Source: Strigops habroptila
Lineage: Eukaryota > Chordata > Aves > Psittaciformes > Psittacidae
Length of the DNA stretch: 64,000 bases
Direction: 5' to 3'
Assembly: GCF_004027225.2 (NCBI RefSeq)
Contig: NC_044278.2
Coordinates: 54,739,743 to 54,803,742, forward strand
The notes below the pieces were generated by a model. That model was not told the DNA's origin, made no database searches, and saw only the letters and a list, made by a program, of their open reading frames with translations. The position numbers were made by a program, and so were the translations under genes. Shown one piece after another: positions 26,001 to 41,000 of the stretch (its first letter is position 1; every line of letters starts with the position of its first letter).

Positions 26001-29000
26001 AAGCAAACATTGCCTCCTGAGAACCTTCATTACTAAGGTGCTGCTTCTGCAGAACTCTGACATTTTGATGAGTTCAGTGGAAATTAACCATGTACCAAAG
26101 AGAGTGTTCACAGAGGCTAACTTTAGCTCAGCTTCTTGGGATTTCTCTGCAGTCTTTGATGAAAGGTTGACTCCTCCAGAGGGCAGTTCAGAGCAGAAGC
26201 CAAACTTTGGTGCTCCAGTGCCCCATCTAAAGGAGTCCACCTCTACCTACTTGCTACAGGCTCTCTCTACTCAACTAAATTTTACCCCTTCCCAAATAAC
26301 CTCAAGTTGTCGCCTCAAAACAGGTGCTGATTAACAGTCATGGCTGCTGGAGTACTTCGCCTTGTAATCCCAGGATATACACCTCCATTTTGGCACAGCC
26401 AATATTTGAATGGAGGCAATCAGACAACCAAAAGGCTGCAGTTGAGACAGCTGGTAATTACAAACCATCTTCACCAAGAGTCAACATTCAAGCACCAGGT
26501 CCAAAGTATTCCTATTTCTGTTTATATGCAATCTACAATTTCATGTGTACTGAGAGCAAGACCGTGCAATCATGGGAAGTACTGAGCGTGGCAAAGGATC
26601 AATCCAGATGTTGGATGATTACCATAGTTCTGGATAATCTCCAAAATAAATGAATCTATGGCATGAATTTACTGATTCAAATAACTTTATACCAAAGACA
26701 GCCTCATTTCCCCAGATTGAGAAATGGAAACAGTATCTTTCTGCCTCATAGAACATTGATATATGAGGTTATTTAGTATTTCCTAATTTTCCTGCTTTCA
26801 ACAAGAAAAAGCTCCTTCAGTGTTAAATATTAACAACTGACCAGAACAGGCAAACTCCCATGTTCCATTTCAAACACCAGCAACCTTAAAGTCTTGTCAC
26901 ACAGATTCCACTTGGTGAGATCATGTGCACTGCAAGTGAAAAAGAAATTATAATGATACACTAAGCAAGAAACAAAATCTCACCTGAACAAACAGCTTAA
27001 ATGTGTCCTATTTTTGCCTTTATCTCATATATAGCAATAACATTAAACAACTAATCAATAAGGGGAGAGGGAGAGGAAGTTAAATTGTTTTTCACAATCA
27101 AACGCTGCAACCTTTAGTCTGTAGCTTTATGGTCTGCATTCCTACCACAAAACTGCAGTGTCATGAGGAGAGGAAAAAGAAGCTTGAGCTCTGTTCCTTT
27201 TCCTATACTCTACCCACACTCTCTAAGTGCCCAAAAGGGTCTAAAGAACAATTTCCTCATCCCACTTTAAAAGACTGTTTCTAATACTCTTGAGTATTTA
27301 TTTGCAGCTCAATGTTAGACTTCTCTTTGCAAAAACAGAGCAGCCCTAGCACGCAGGGTAGGTAAAGTCTGAGAAGGCAGACAAATTCTCCTACCCTCTA
27401 CTATCTTGGATGACAATTTACTTAGTGAACAATCCCTGGAAAGCCAAGCTCTTGAGAAATCCATCTTTCAACAGAAGATCAAATAAACAAAACCAAACAA
27501 AGCAGATAACATCTGCTGGGGAAAAAAGACTTTATTCACTACACTCTCTTCAGACTGACCACCAGTGTTGACAGTAAGGTAGTGCTAAAGCATCCAGCTA
27601 GGAGGGAGGCACCACAGAGAGGATCTTTTGTGTCTGCTCCGAGGTCCCGACTCTGTAACACACACTTCTCAAGCCACATTAGGGCTGATGCTCAAACCTC
27701 AGTAATGAATCCAAAAAGAATTCCATACCCAAGAGTACAGTTCTATTGAGAAGAAACTAAACCTTGCGGCACTTCTCATAGGGATCATTTTCATTCTCTT
27801 GTGAAAAATCTTATTAAACCCAACAAACAAGAGCAATTCTCATTTTGGGCCTGTTAGGTTGATACTTCAGTATATGGGAAAGTAAATTGTGCAAATAAAT
27901 ATCTCACTTATGAAAAGCTGCTACTCTTCTCAAAACAGAGTGCATCCGGGAAATTTCTCCTGCATCCGTACAAAATCCTTCTTCCTAAATTATGAAAGTT
28001 TGGGAAAGAGAAAGGAATTAGCCACTGTGGGGCAAGGCAACTGCTATGTTCTCTTCCCAACCAATCCACAAGTTTGAATTACTCTCCTCCAGCCCTCCCC
28101 AGTCCCTTCGCCTTTAACAATACTACTCATATCTTCCTCTATAGTAAAAAGAAACCAAAACTTTGACTGCACAGAAATTCTGTATAAGAAAACATTTTGA
28201 CATTAATAAACCCATGGCAGCCTCCCTAGCCTACAGTATTGCTAACATAGAGGAAAAACTAGCCATTAGGCGAACACAGAAGTGCTAACCCTCAGACTCA
28301 CAGGCCATGCGTGGTCCCTCGCACAGTTGTTAAGGATCTCTGGAGAACTAACTGTTCACATGGTGCTGACTCTCCTTGCTTCCAGCTGCCAGATCACATT
28401 CAAAGATAGCTAAAAATATATTAAATACTTTCCCATAGATGCAATTGCTGTAGTTTCCACAAGTATACTACGTGATTATGGGGATGTATATACAACCAGG
28501 AATTAGAAGGGTGGGGTTCCAGGAGAAAATCTCTTTATTTAGATATGGATCACACTACGAAGGAGTTGAAGAATCCCTGGTCTAGCACTTATCTTGTGTC
28601 TTATAAGCACACATTTTCCCACATTGACATAGATATCTATTTAAGACCCGCAAAATAAATCTAATCTGAGGTTAGGAGATTTTTTGGCTTGACACATTTT
28701 ACAATATCCCAGTGTCCAATAAAAACCTGTCAGTGTTAACACTCATACCATGGCATGGCACCTGTTCATGACGGCACAGTTGATCAGATCAGCTGCAGGC
28801 TTCTGTTGTTCAGTTCAGCCAGCAAGCTATTCATATCACTACCAGCTGTTTCTGCTTTTTAGAACTAATGAAAAACTTTGAGGGAGACTCTGCAGTCCTC
28901 CTTCAAGGGGAAGGTCATTATTTCAAAGACCCCAAAGCTATACAATCTGCTTATACAATTAAGACCACTGGGTTGCTTTTTTTTCCCCTAAAACTATCTC

Positions 29001-32000
29001 TACAGCCAAATTGGCAGCACAAAGGACATCTTGTGTATAGTCAAATATGTAGTAGTACAGAACTATACCTTTTTTGGGAACAGTCTCATCACCTATAGAT
29101 CCACAGCACTTATTAGCTGATCTTGTACATAGTATCCTTTGGCCTGGTAGCGGAACAACTATGGAGCAACTGTGGAGCTTAGGTCCAGAATATCTGTTCT
29201 AGCACTTATTTTGTTTCTTATAAGTACACATTCTTCCACATTGACATAGACATGCATTTAAGACCATCAAAATAAATCCAATCTGTGGTTAAGGGATTTT
29301 TAGGCTTGGCACATTTTACAATATCCTGGTATCCCAAAAAACCTGCCAGAAGACATAAAATGCCCTGTTGCTGGTGTGGACTATTTCGTTTATTACTTTC
29401 CCCATTCTATTCCTGCCAAAATACATCTGCTTCATTAAAATGTAAACAGTCTTTTCAGAGGCACAAACTCATCTTGGGAAGCTCTGCTCCCCTCAAGCAG
29501 AAACAGTAGTCAAAGAATAGCTCCACATCTCCCTTAATATTTTTGTCTTATTTTTTCATAGGGAAACAGTCTGTTTATCTCCACAATGAGTCACACTCAC
29601 CTTTTGCCAGAAGCCATCTAGTAGCTGGTTAAGCTGTCCCATCAACTCATCTATCAGTTGAGTTCGGGCATGATCCACCTGGCTATAGATGGCAATCTCC
29701 TTACTGCAGAGGACATAATAAGTCCTGGAGGAAGCCTCAAGGACAGATATGTCAGAGTGTTTGTCCACAATGTCTTTGACCTCTTTCAGCAAAGCATCCA
29801 AATGCTGCAGGTGATAAAAGGGGTATTATAGGTAAATTGTACAAAAATCCACTTACGCTTTAGATACACTTCACTAGGCCCACATATGTTCACAGGTCAT
29901 ATATCGAACCTAAAATAAATGCCAGTCTAAGAAGCAGAGGGGCAGGATTAAAGGATGCAACTTTTTTTCTGGGTTTATAGTTCTTTTTAGTTATTATTGT
30001 CTCTGGATCTTCCTAAAGAATGAAGCAACTGCTTTAAGTTCTACTTTAGCAGTACATGTTTGGTACTACATAAAGACAAAGGCAGGGAATAAAAAATGCC
30101 TTTCCAAAGGATAGGTGTGTCTCCAAACTATGGAAGTTGGTTCCCTCAGCATCAGAAGATGGAAAATGTTTCAGATCATGTTAGCAACTGGGATCTTCAC
30201 TCTTAGTGAGAGGAGGTAACTTCTGCCATTCTGCTGACTCTCCTCCAGTTAACATTTTGTGCTGAAATTAACCTAGGAGTGTTCGCCTAACATTACCTCC
30301 CTGTAAACATCCCTGCTTAAGAATACATTAAGCTATTTCAAGGATTTCATCTATCTGTTTCTGACCATCCCTTTCCCATCAGCAGATATACTATCTCCAT
30401 TCTTATCTTTCAGTTACTATCATTCCCCAGCAGCTGGGAGTCAGTCTTCAAGGAGAATGAAACCTTTTCTGTTGTAAACTCCTGGGAGACACCAGCTCAG
30501 GCACATGGCATTACCCACCCTCTCTCCACCCAGCAATAAAAAACCCAGGGCTGGGCCTACCACATGAAACCACAAATCATTACCCACTAGGGCCAGTCAC
30601 AGCATATCAGAACTGACCAGCACTAAGGCTTTTCTTTGGCAGTCCCTAATAAGACCACTTTCCTCAAGGTATGAAATGATTTCTTTACATTTCAACAGTC
30701 TCCTACTTGTTCCAAGTCCCACTAAACTCTGTACATTGTCATGGAAATTTAGTACATTCCACACAAACCAACTACCCCAATTCCTATTCACCTTCTCTAG
30801 ATGTCCTGTACTGTAAACATCTAAATCATAATACTGGGGAATCTGCAGAAGATTCGCCGCTTTTTGTGCATCTGTTGAATACTGCAGAGAAAAAACAGGA
30901 TATGAGTACACTGCAGGAATTTTAATGAAATATTTAACATGCATTCACAGAGCAGCTGTTAGTTACCTTTGCCAAGAGCTGAGGAAGCACCATAATAAAG
31001 TGTTCAGTAATTTTGGTACAATCTTCCAATTGTATTTTCTTCTCTTTTACTGAAATAATCTGCAGATAAAGTATTTTATTTCAATTATAAAATCTCTTAG
31101 ATTTGAGTGGCATTTTATATGTAACCCAAGGTTTACTCACATGCCTTTGTCTAAAGCATATCAAGCTAAGATAAAGATACTTTTCCATGGAGACAACCAG
31201 ACGATTTTTATTTTTTGTTAACCATAAATTAGATGCAAATTGTTGAACAGCTATATCTCACAGATAAAATGCTCACCATTTCTCACCATTTGTCAGTAAC
31301 ATGCTTCCACTGGCATTCCCCTAATGCCTATCTCCTTCAACTGATAAGATGTAGAGGTCAAAAGACACTGTGTGGTTTCATAAAATAAGCCATTTTATTT
31401 CCTAAGATATACCTACTGCTAGGAACACGTTATCTGGCAAAGCGAACGCGATTACAGGACAATAAGTAAGACTAAGATGTACTGACTTTTTTGGCTGCAC
31501 CTCTGCCCACTGGAGGATGACCTTCAGCTGCTTCTCTAACCGTTGCGAGGATAATTTCAATGAGGGCACTTTCATGGGCATCACTCAGTTCTGTAAGTAA
31601 ATCAGTCTCCTTTCAGCATCACACGAAAGAAAATTGAAGATGCAGCAACAGCTAATGTAAAGCCTACTCATTTATCTGAGCAACTGTGGAAGGACACTAC
31701 AGAAAGAAAGATGAAGTGTTGCCAAATAAATACCTAGAGAGTGTTGGATTTAATTTGAAGAAAATTATTTTCTACATTTACTGAACACAAAAACAATTAC
31801 TCCTATAATGGATAATCATTTTAGGGCAGCTGGGCTAAAATACAGGCAGTTTTAACAAGGCCTACTCCTACTGACTACTAACTCATTAGGACAAACCTGC
31901 TTCTTTGAGTACCAAAACGCTTTAACTCATCGGCTCTACAAACTTTGATTTCAATCACACAACCACCTCCAGTTCTACTACCACAACTACTCACAGAATC

Positions 32001-35000
32001 ATAGAATGGTTTGGGTTGGAAGGGACTGTAAAGTTTTATTTAAGTTTACTTTAAAATAATTCTAAAAAACCCTAATCCTCTAGAGCGTTAGATATCAATG
32101 AACTCAACACATCACACATTTTCTCTTCAGGCATGAACAATAACCCAACAGCTACTGCATGTCAATCAATTAATACTTTTAGGTTCTTAAGATTGGACAA
32201 ACAGGAAAAGTAAATGTTACTTAAGCATTATGGCCTAATTATGCAATTATTCTTGCAAAGTTTCTAAACTAGCATTACATAAATACAGAACACTGAATAA
32301 AATAAACATGTTGATACAAATATCGCATTGGCTGTGCATTGAGTTACATCTGCTTTGTGGCCCTTGGGGACCAGTATTTGGGATCAAAGGGTACTGTAAT
32401 ATGGAATGATCCTAAACTAGCCAAAGGCAAAGTTCAAAAAAACAGTATCAAGAGATTCAGAGAAAACTAAGCTCTTTGTTTACCCACCTTCTCCACCTTC
32501 TTCAGCATTTTTTAATAGAAGGGTGGTCATGCACTCCCAGTCCTTCAGGAAGTTGCCTGCCCAGTCCCACAAGCTGTCTATGAGGTATGCAACATGTTTG
32601 TGTAGCTAGGGATTAAAAACACAAGCTTATAGAAGCAAACACATAATTAAAAGAAATAGAGCTTCCTATGTTCTTCTCCCTTTTTCCAATTACAAAGCCT
32701 TGTCATTCACACATATATTCACACACGGTATTCCAATATGTTCAGTTTGAGGCTAATCAACATTTAAACACCATGTCTTCAATCTGATACAAAGCAGAAA
32801 AGTAGAGGGAAAAAAGTAGGGAAAAAAGCTTCTCTTTCCTCTTTTTAGGATATCTTTACTTTGTAATTTAAGTAATCTCTTTAAAACTAGCTTCTGCATT
32901 GCTTTTATAGTGCTGATTCCAACTAAAACTCTTGGGACTAGAAACTAAATCTTGGGACTAGGTCCGAGTCAATGTTTTAAGCAATGTCTGTGAAATTCTT
33001 TCTGAAAGAGTCAAAACTGCTGTGCCTGAGACACTTTGGCCAGACAGAGGTCTGCACTGCAGCAAACGCCAAATAGTGAAGTACAGCACTTAAGCCGATA
33101 AAACTCTCAGTAAAATTATGCAGTTCTTAGTCAGCATAGAGTGATGGTACAGCTACCCAGATCTACCTGCAGAAAGACACAGACACATACCAGAAACCCT
33201 CACTCAGTGGCATTAGTCCACCAGGTTGTTTTCAGAAGCTACTTCAAGCACTGATTCTCTCCATTAGCATAGTTGTAAATTAGTTTTAATACAACAGAAC
33301 AGAAGCATCTTCATTAAAAACTCATCCTAGAGAGCGAAAACATCCCAAACACCAAACATTTCAGAGCTCACCACCAGAAATAGCTTTCAAAAGGAGCCAA
33401 TACTTGATTTAACATTCAACACTGGATTTAAAAGGCTTACTGTAGGGGCTGCTTTCCTCACCTTACTGTCCAGGAAAAAACGTATTAATCTTTTCAACTG
33501 GTCAGTACTCGCCCCAAACTTCCCTCCTCCTTTGGGCTGAACTTCTTCATCTCCCTCATGACTAAGCAACCTGCCAATACAGAAGGAAGTCAGTCCAGTT
33601 CTGCCACTTTCTCCTTCTACTCATTTGCCAACGTAACACTAATTCTGTCAAGATCCCAAAGACTGTATTTCTTCTAAATGTCTACTTTATAACTCCAAAT
33701 CACATTAGACTTTTATCAGATGAACGGAAAAGAGATTAGATTGTTTTCCATTATGAGAGATCTGCTGTCCCTGTGGATGCAGAGATTATTTATTTCTGAC
33801 AATTTCACAGGTACCCTGCCAGCTTTCTGGACAACAGATGCAGATTCCATAGAGCTGAACATATAATGAGGTAGGCATTTGCTCATGCTTGAAAAAGGGC
33901 TTGCTCTAGGCTGAATTTAAACATTAACAACAGAGTAGAGATATTACTACCCAACCATTATTCGTATCATGATACATCTTGGAACTGAAACTTCTTAAAG
34001 CAAGCACAGTATTTTGTATTTGTAAGAGGAAATCTACTCAACTTTACAAATACAGTGGAAAAACTGTTCTTCCTCTTCTATCTGAAGTATGAAGCACAAT
34101 ATGACACTTCAATTTCCATTTCCCTCTTTATCCAAAATTAGTGTGACTGTACTGCTTATGAAAAATGCTAGTCCCAAGATAAATACAGGAAGGCCATCCC
34201 TGCAGATTAATGTAAGGCCCAAATGGCTTGGATTTAAGAGCAGGACCACACTACTCAATGTCAATACAAGCTTACCCTTTCAGAAGGTGTTTCTACTGGT
34301 ATAATTTATGCCAGCTAAGTAATTAGCCTAAGTTAAAAATGCAGACACTGAGGAGATTTCATGCAAACCAAGGAGGGGGGAAGCATAAGCATTTATGCTA
34401 AAACTTTTAGCAATATGACCAGGGAAAGGACACTGAGCCTAACATCTCGAGCACACTAGAATGAACATTTCTATTCTGGCAGAAGTGCTGGAGAGAAGAA
34501 CCGGACAAACGAGAACAGGATGATGTTTACAGGGTCAAAGTGTCCACACTGCACTGGCAAGCTGAGTAGAAAAAGTAGTTACCAGGGCACTCAATTCAAT
34601 GGCAAAAAGCAGCAGTGTTCTGTGAGGAAAAACACCTGATTTATGATAGAATATTAGGACCAACACAAAAGACCAAGTAAGACTAGGAGATGTGATAGAA
34701 GACTCGTCAAAACAGAAATTTATCTTCATTTGTCTTTCTGTTGGACTTGGTTCCACAAACCCCAGAATGTCAGCAATTCAGCCAGATAGGAAGAGACAAC
34801 TAAGAGGAGATTCTGCATGTATGAAAATACAGATTATTATTATTTCTGATTTTTTCCCCACAAAAATCTTGCCAAAATATTTTTATTTTCATTCCTCTTT
34901 GTAAGGCAAAATTATTTCTCTCAGCCACAGAGACAGAATATTTATTTCTTCTCATTTTAGCACGCCAACTCCATTCGCTTCATGCAACCATTGTTATAAG

Positions 35001-38000
35001 AAGCCCATTTATAAGAGTTACTCCTGGGGAAGATAAACCCTGTACTTCATTAACCTGACAGAAAATTGGGAGGGCTTTTTAATCTGCTGCATCTCTCATT
35101 ATTCAAAGCCTTTACAATGTATAAGGCAACTTCCAAAGGGAGAAGAGGAGGCCATTTTTGTGATTAATCAGCAAAGCTATGGAAATCCAGCAGATGCCAG
35201 GTGATGAATTAGCTTGTAAGTAGCAAAGCAACAGGAAAAGAAAGTAGAAAGAAAGGAGGTACACTCTCAACATTGCATGGCACCTGTGGATCAATCAGTT
35301 GTTTCATATTCTCTGCGTTAGTCTTGCAACTTTTCTCATGCTTATTGTGGCAGGGCTGTGCAGGGGAACAAGCAATTACCCCCAGACAGCATTCCTCTTC
35401 TGATTCAGCAGAAGAAAGCACATCTGCTACCCTCATGGTACACACTTCCAGCAGAAAAACGAATGCTTAATGTCCCTCCGAAATAAACCCACCTTTGTTC
35501 TGAAACAAATGAGAATATGCAAGAAGTAGGCATGCAAGCAGGCAGAGATACCTTTTATAAAGGAATTCCCCAGCTGCTACTGCAAGCGGACGGTGTGTGG
35601 TATAAACAAACTGGTATAACGTTTCACAGTCTTCATCTGATAACACATCCTCACAGTTCCTAGGCAAAAATAACAACGGAAGTTATAGTTCAGGTTTATC
35701 TGCAAATAATATTATGAACATTATGTCCAGCTTTTACTAGACCTGTAGCCATACTACTTGCTTACACAGCTAAATTTTTGTAGGATATATCTAAAAACTC
35801 TATTAAACAAAATTAGTAGCATTCTTTTACTCACTGTGCACAGATACAGAGCTGTGCAAGCCATGATAAATCAGGCCCACTGCATGGACATGAACATTAA
35901 CTTAAAGTATAATTTAGGCTGATTAGTGGTCACAGTAAAAACAGTAATAATAATAAAATAGGAAAGTCATGCCTCTATGCTTAGCTGTTCACCATAGAAG
36001 TTAACAAACAAAAAGAAAAGCCTTCATTTTATAGTACAAATTATTTTTAAATTATTTACTACAGTATTTTAAAACCTATACTCTATTAGACTAAGCTTAT
36101 ACAGTCACATGTGAAAAGAAATCAGAACACATTCCTGATAGCATGACTATGACTGTGACCTTTCTGTGCAAAGACACTCAATGTTGTAATTTTTTTCATT
36201 CAGCTACACATCTTGAGAATATCACATGCCAACCAGTAAACCTAGAACACTCCATGGTAGAAATATCAGCCTTTTTCAAAAAAGAAACTGAAGCATCAAG
36301 GTGGAATAACCCACCAAAGAGACACCAGAGGAGTGAAGCCCAAAGCAAGGATTAGTTTCAAAATGCCTGCTCCTTACTGCCTCAGCAACACCATTAGACT
36401 AAGCTATTGCAGAGAATGAAAGAGCAACACATAAAATCCCTTCTACAGAGAGGTAAGAGGAAAGGATATTTATTACTGCACTCAGTCCTCAGGTAGTAAC
36501 GGTTTAAAACCATCTACAGCTGTGGCCCAGCATCTTATCTAAAACAGGATTTGTGCTCTCCATTTGCCGGGAGTGATGTCTTAGAAAAATCAGCTGCCTT
36601 TCCTGTGTTTGCCCATTTGTCTCCTAACCCATTGCACCCTTTAGCACCCTCATAAGTCACAAAGCCCCAAAACATCCTCCAACCTGACCAAAAAAAAGTG
36701 AGCTCATGCTAGGCAAGAGTATCACTGGAGTGTCCATTGCAAATATTTTTTAGCACTGTCTGGGATTTAAAACTGGGTGGAAGAGGAGGAGATAACACTT
36801 ACTTCTCGAAGCCAATAGCCTCTCATTTATAGGAGTTCATACCCCATGAATTTTAGCTTTACAATATTTACTCATATATCAGTTGAATTTTCCACATTTT
36901 TTCTGTGGTTGCTTACAATGGTCACTGGAACAGTGAAAAGGTCTTCGAATGGAAGTGCTGATGGTATGTCTCCAAAAGTGATGGGTCAATCTCACAAGGT
37001 AACACTTGCCCTCAACCAAAAAGTCAAGGGAAGTTTTGGTGGCCGCTTTTAACATTCAATTCCCTTAAATATATATTTGCAGAATTAGGACATGTACAAA
37101 GTGCTAAGTATATGTATAGTGAAATCAGCATAAATGAAAATATTTAGGTGACTCCTCTTCAGCCATCTACAGGACTGGGAAAATAGAGTAAATCTGATTA
37201 AACAGAAAGAAATTGAAAGAGGTAACATGGTGCATTAGAGTATATGAATGAATAAACATTGCTGTGTCCTGTGAAGCCATGAATGAAGTATCATATTTAT
37301 TAAACTTCTACAAGTTTAACAAGTGAGAGTAAAACAAAGACTGACAACAGATTGCACTTACAGGAGTCAAAATACATGATACAGAAACTGTTTTTGTTAA
37401 AAGGCTATGGGGAATTTACCAAAATAAACTAGCAGTCTGACAAGATTTCTTTTATTCTTATTAAGGTCAATCTATTATTTAGTTCTTGTAAAGCACTAGT
37501 TTCTGTGACGATGTCCTTGCAATTTTCTCTCTACATACTTTTAAAAAACTGAGAACAGCTGAGGACAGACAGCACCTCTGGAGATCTACATGATCTCCAT
37601 GGACTACATGCCCAACGCCCTGCTCAGAGGATGATCAGCTAAGGCATGTTGCTGATGGTTATGTCCAATCAGGTTTTGAACATCTATAAAATCAGAGACT
37701 CCATAACTTCTTTGAAAAACTGTTCCAGCCTTGGACCACCCCTGAAGTGAAAACCTTTCTTACCCTTATGCTTGAATGGAATTTCCTGTATGAGCATGCC
37801 AGTCAAATGTACACTTCCTTTTATGTTTGAGGGTTTTATTCTTTATATTTTGGGTTTTTTCTTCTTAGCACATTTACGGAAATAGTGAATGCAACACCTG
37901 TGTGTCTCAATTTTAAAAAAATTCCTTGCCTACATTGTTCAGATAGCTTGAAGAGCTCAGCAACCTGCCTGCCATCTCTTTGGGTCGAAATTCAGGGCTC

Positions 38001-41000
38001 TCCTGTTCCAGTACAAATGCAACTGCCTTTCCCTAGAAACTTCCTTTCCTTAGGAAAGGCCCTGGGGTCCTGGTGGACCCAAAGTTGAAATGAGCCAGCA
38101 GTGTGCCCTTGCTGCAAAGGCAGTGAATGGTATCCCAGGCTGCATTAGAAGAAGTGTTTCCAGCAGGTCAAGGGAGGTGATCCTTCCCCTCTGCTGGTGA
38201 GGCCACACCTGGAGTGCTGAGTCCACTGCTGGGATGAGCGGGACACACAATCCTGGAGAGTCCAATGAAGGGCCACAAAGAGGATTAAGGGACTGGAGCA
38301 TCTCTCCTATAAGGAAAGGCTGAGAGAGCTGGGACTGTTCAGCCTCGAAAAAAGGTGGCTCAGGGGAATCTTATCAGTGTGCAAGTCCCTGAAGGGGGGG
38401 TGCAAAGAAGGTGGAGCCAGGCTCTGCTCAGTGACAGGACCAGAGGTAGTAGGCTCAAACAGGAGATTCCCTCTAGCCATCAGAAAACACATTTTTACTG
38501 TGAGGGTGACAGAGCACTGTCAAAGACTGTCCAGAGAGGTTGTGGAGTCTCCATTGCTGGAGATACTCAAAAGCTATCTGGGCACGGTCCTGGACACCTG
38601 GCTCGAGGTGGCCCTGCTTGAGCAGGGGGGTTGGACCTCATGACCTCCAGAGGTCCCTTCTAACTCAGTCATTCTGTGATTCTGAAATCCCACCCTCTTT
38701 GTTTTTAACTTTGTCTTCAAAGAGGTTAGATATGTGTCCCAATTACATTAATTTACAGCAGTGTTATTTCCTCCTTCCTCAAGACAAGAGTAGGTCAGAT
38801 ACAATAGCTCAGCCATGTATGAAGCACTCCCTAAATAGCACAGAAGCAAAGGAGGGGAAAACAACCCATTTTCTTTGCAGCACAGGCTGACAGACACTCA
38901 TGACACCATTTGAGCAGCTGATTTTTTTTTCTTCTTTGTTGAATGGGAGGGAATACCTGTATGTACTACTACTACTTTTCACATACTGCTCAACCACTAC
39001 TCCCCGTGATACAATGAGGTTTATACTCATAACTCTCACTCAAATGAGTGCTTAAGGGTTTTACTTGCCTCTGGAAGTAGCAGCACTGACTACACCTGCT
39101 ACCAGTAGTACTACCATGGTAAATGAGTGCCTTTCTTTTTTACATACATAAGCCAATCATCAAACATTCAAAGAATACTTCAAATACAGCAATAATACTG
39201 CTGCAAATTTTACAGCCCTCAGAATGCCAAGCAACAGATAAAGGTTAAGCCAGAAGTGCCTGCCAGTGTTTAGGTGCCTAAAAATAAACAGGCATGGCCT
39301 TCCACATACCAATGTCATGACATATCATTTTCTCTGCACTTCAGTGTGAACATGTCACAAAGAAGTTGGGATATTCTAGGGGGGATCACAGACCCATTTT
39401 GTTCTGCATATGGCACCAGTTTAAAGATTTTGTATCATCTTGCTCTTTCTTCCATTTTACTGTATGCCAAGAGACATGACTGCTACAGTTGCCTCTCTTG
39501 TTCTGTGCTACTGCTTATACCAAAGATAACCATCAAAATCAGCGATGATCAGCAACATGATAACATGATTGCCACTACAATATAACAAGAGTCCTTTTCT
39601 ACCCACTTTAAAATAGGATTAGCATGTTGCAATACACTGTGATTCTATGATTATGCTGTGACAGAATGCAGGATGATGCACATTATACAGATGCTGTATA
39701 GTATGCTGTTTTGGTTAAGAAACATAACCCTAGGAGACAGAATTCTTATTTTTCTTATTAACTCCTCAGATGGGAAAGATAAGATTTCAGAATAGGTCTC
39801 AAGGCTCTTGAATAGAGGTGCTTGATGGCAGAAAACTGCTCAAGGTAACTTCCAAGAAAGCATAAACCTGAGAGGATGGAAAAGAGGATAAGACAGAGGA
39901 GAAGGCACGTGCCTTTGTTCTATGTTGGTCTTTCACTTTTCTTTTGTTTGGAATAGGCTTGGCAAAGCACTACCATAACTCCACCTGAAAAGGGTGTGGT
40001 AGACCTTAAGGAATCACAGGGGAGCTGTGAGGAGCTCCATGCCACTACCTTTTGATAGTACCTAATCTGCTACAAGCAAGTTACTGATACAAGAAAACAG
40101 AACTGGGCAGTATAATTTCTTTGCTGGTTCACATGCTACTTCTTTCAACTTCAAGGTAACATTCCTTTATTTTTCCTAAAAGCCACTGAACAAGATAATA
40201 ATTTCCTTATTTGTATTCACAGCATGTCTCCTCATCTTAGTTTTTACAATCACATGAAAACACTTTTTATAATAGCATTTAAGCCTTCAATAAACTTAAC
40301 TGTTTTTCTACACAATAGCTTGTCTGAACAAGCCAGATACAGTGCATTTGCCTAACAAATGCCAATGTCTCCTCCGAAGTCCATGGCTTAGCTATGAAAT
40401 AACACTACAGAAGCGCAGAGTTCAACTCTCTGCTGACACTGAATTACTTGTCATGGGACACCTACACCTACCACTAGAACTAGTGACATATGTTATATTT
40501 TTGTTTCCCATGGCATCCTTTGCCAAAGCCAGTTTTCAAGTTTCTCCTACAGTGTGGCCCCTTCCTCTCCAAACTAAAACATCCTGCGCGCTCTAGTTGA
40601 GAACTGTAATGGAGACTTAAGATTTTTAAGCCCAACGGTGATGTACCCCTACTTGAGTCAGGCCTCCTGTGCGAAGCAGGACACTGGGAAAATACAAGCC
40701 TCAGTTTCTTGATTTTCAAGACTTTCTGCTGACCACTGTCAAAGCACTGTGGTAAGAATTAATGTATTTATCAGCTCCACTGAATAGTTTTCAAACTATT
40801 TATGTTAAGTCCTCCATGAGTGTAGTATACTCTCGGTTCTCACTAAGGCAGCTCTTCTATATTTCAAATGTGAGTTTTGTGTTTAAAACTCAGTTTAATT
40901 TCTAGTTACATTTAACTAATGTAACACAAAGCAATTTTCCCCTGTGCTATTTACATATTCAAGCTATATGTAGATTTGTGCCCCTCCCTTCACCACTTGT

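Noticed and set aside
28749..28792. Exon-like stretch with good acceptor and donor on -
   Set aside because: In the phase required by the flanking exons it has an immediate stop, and the exon needed here was found at 27908-27984.
38355..38890. Several overlapping open frames of 88-116 codons
   Set aside because: All within or beside the CR1 at 38055-38685.
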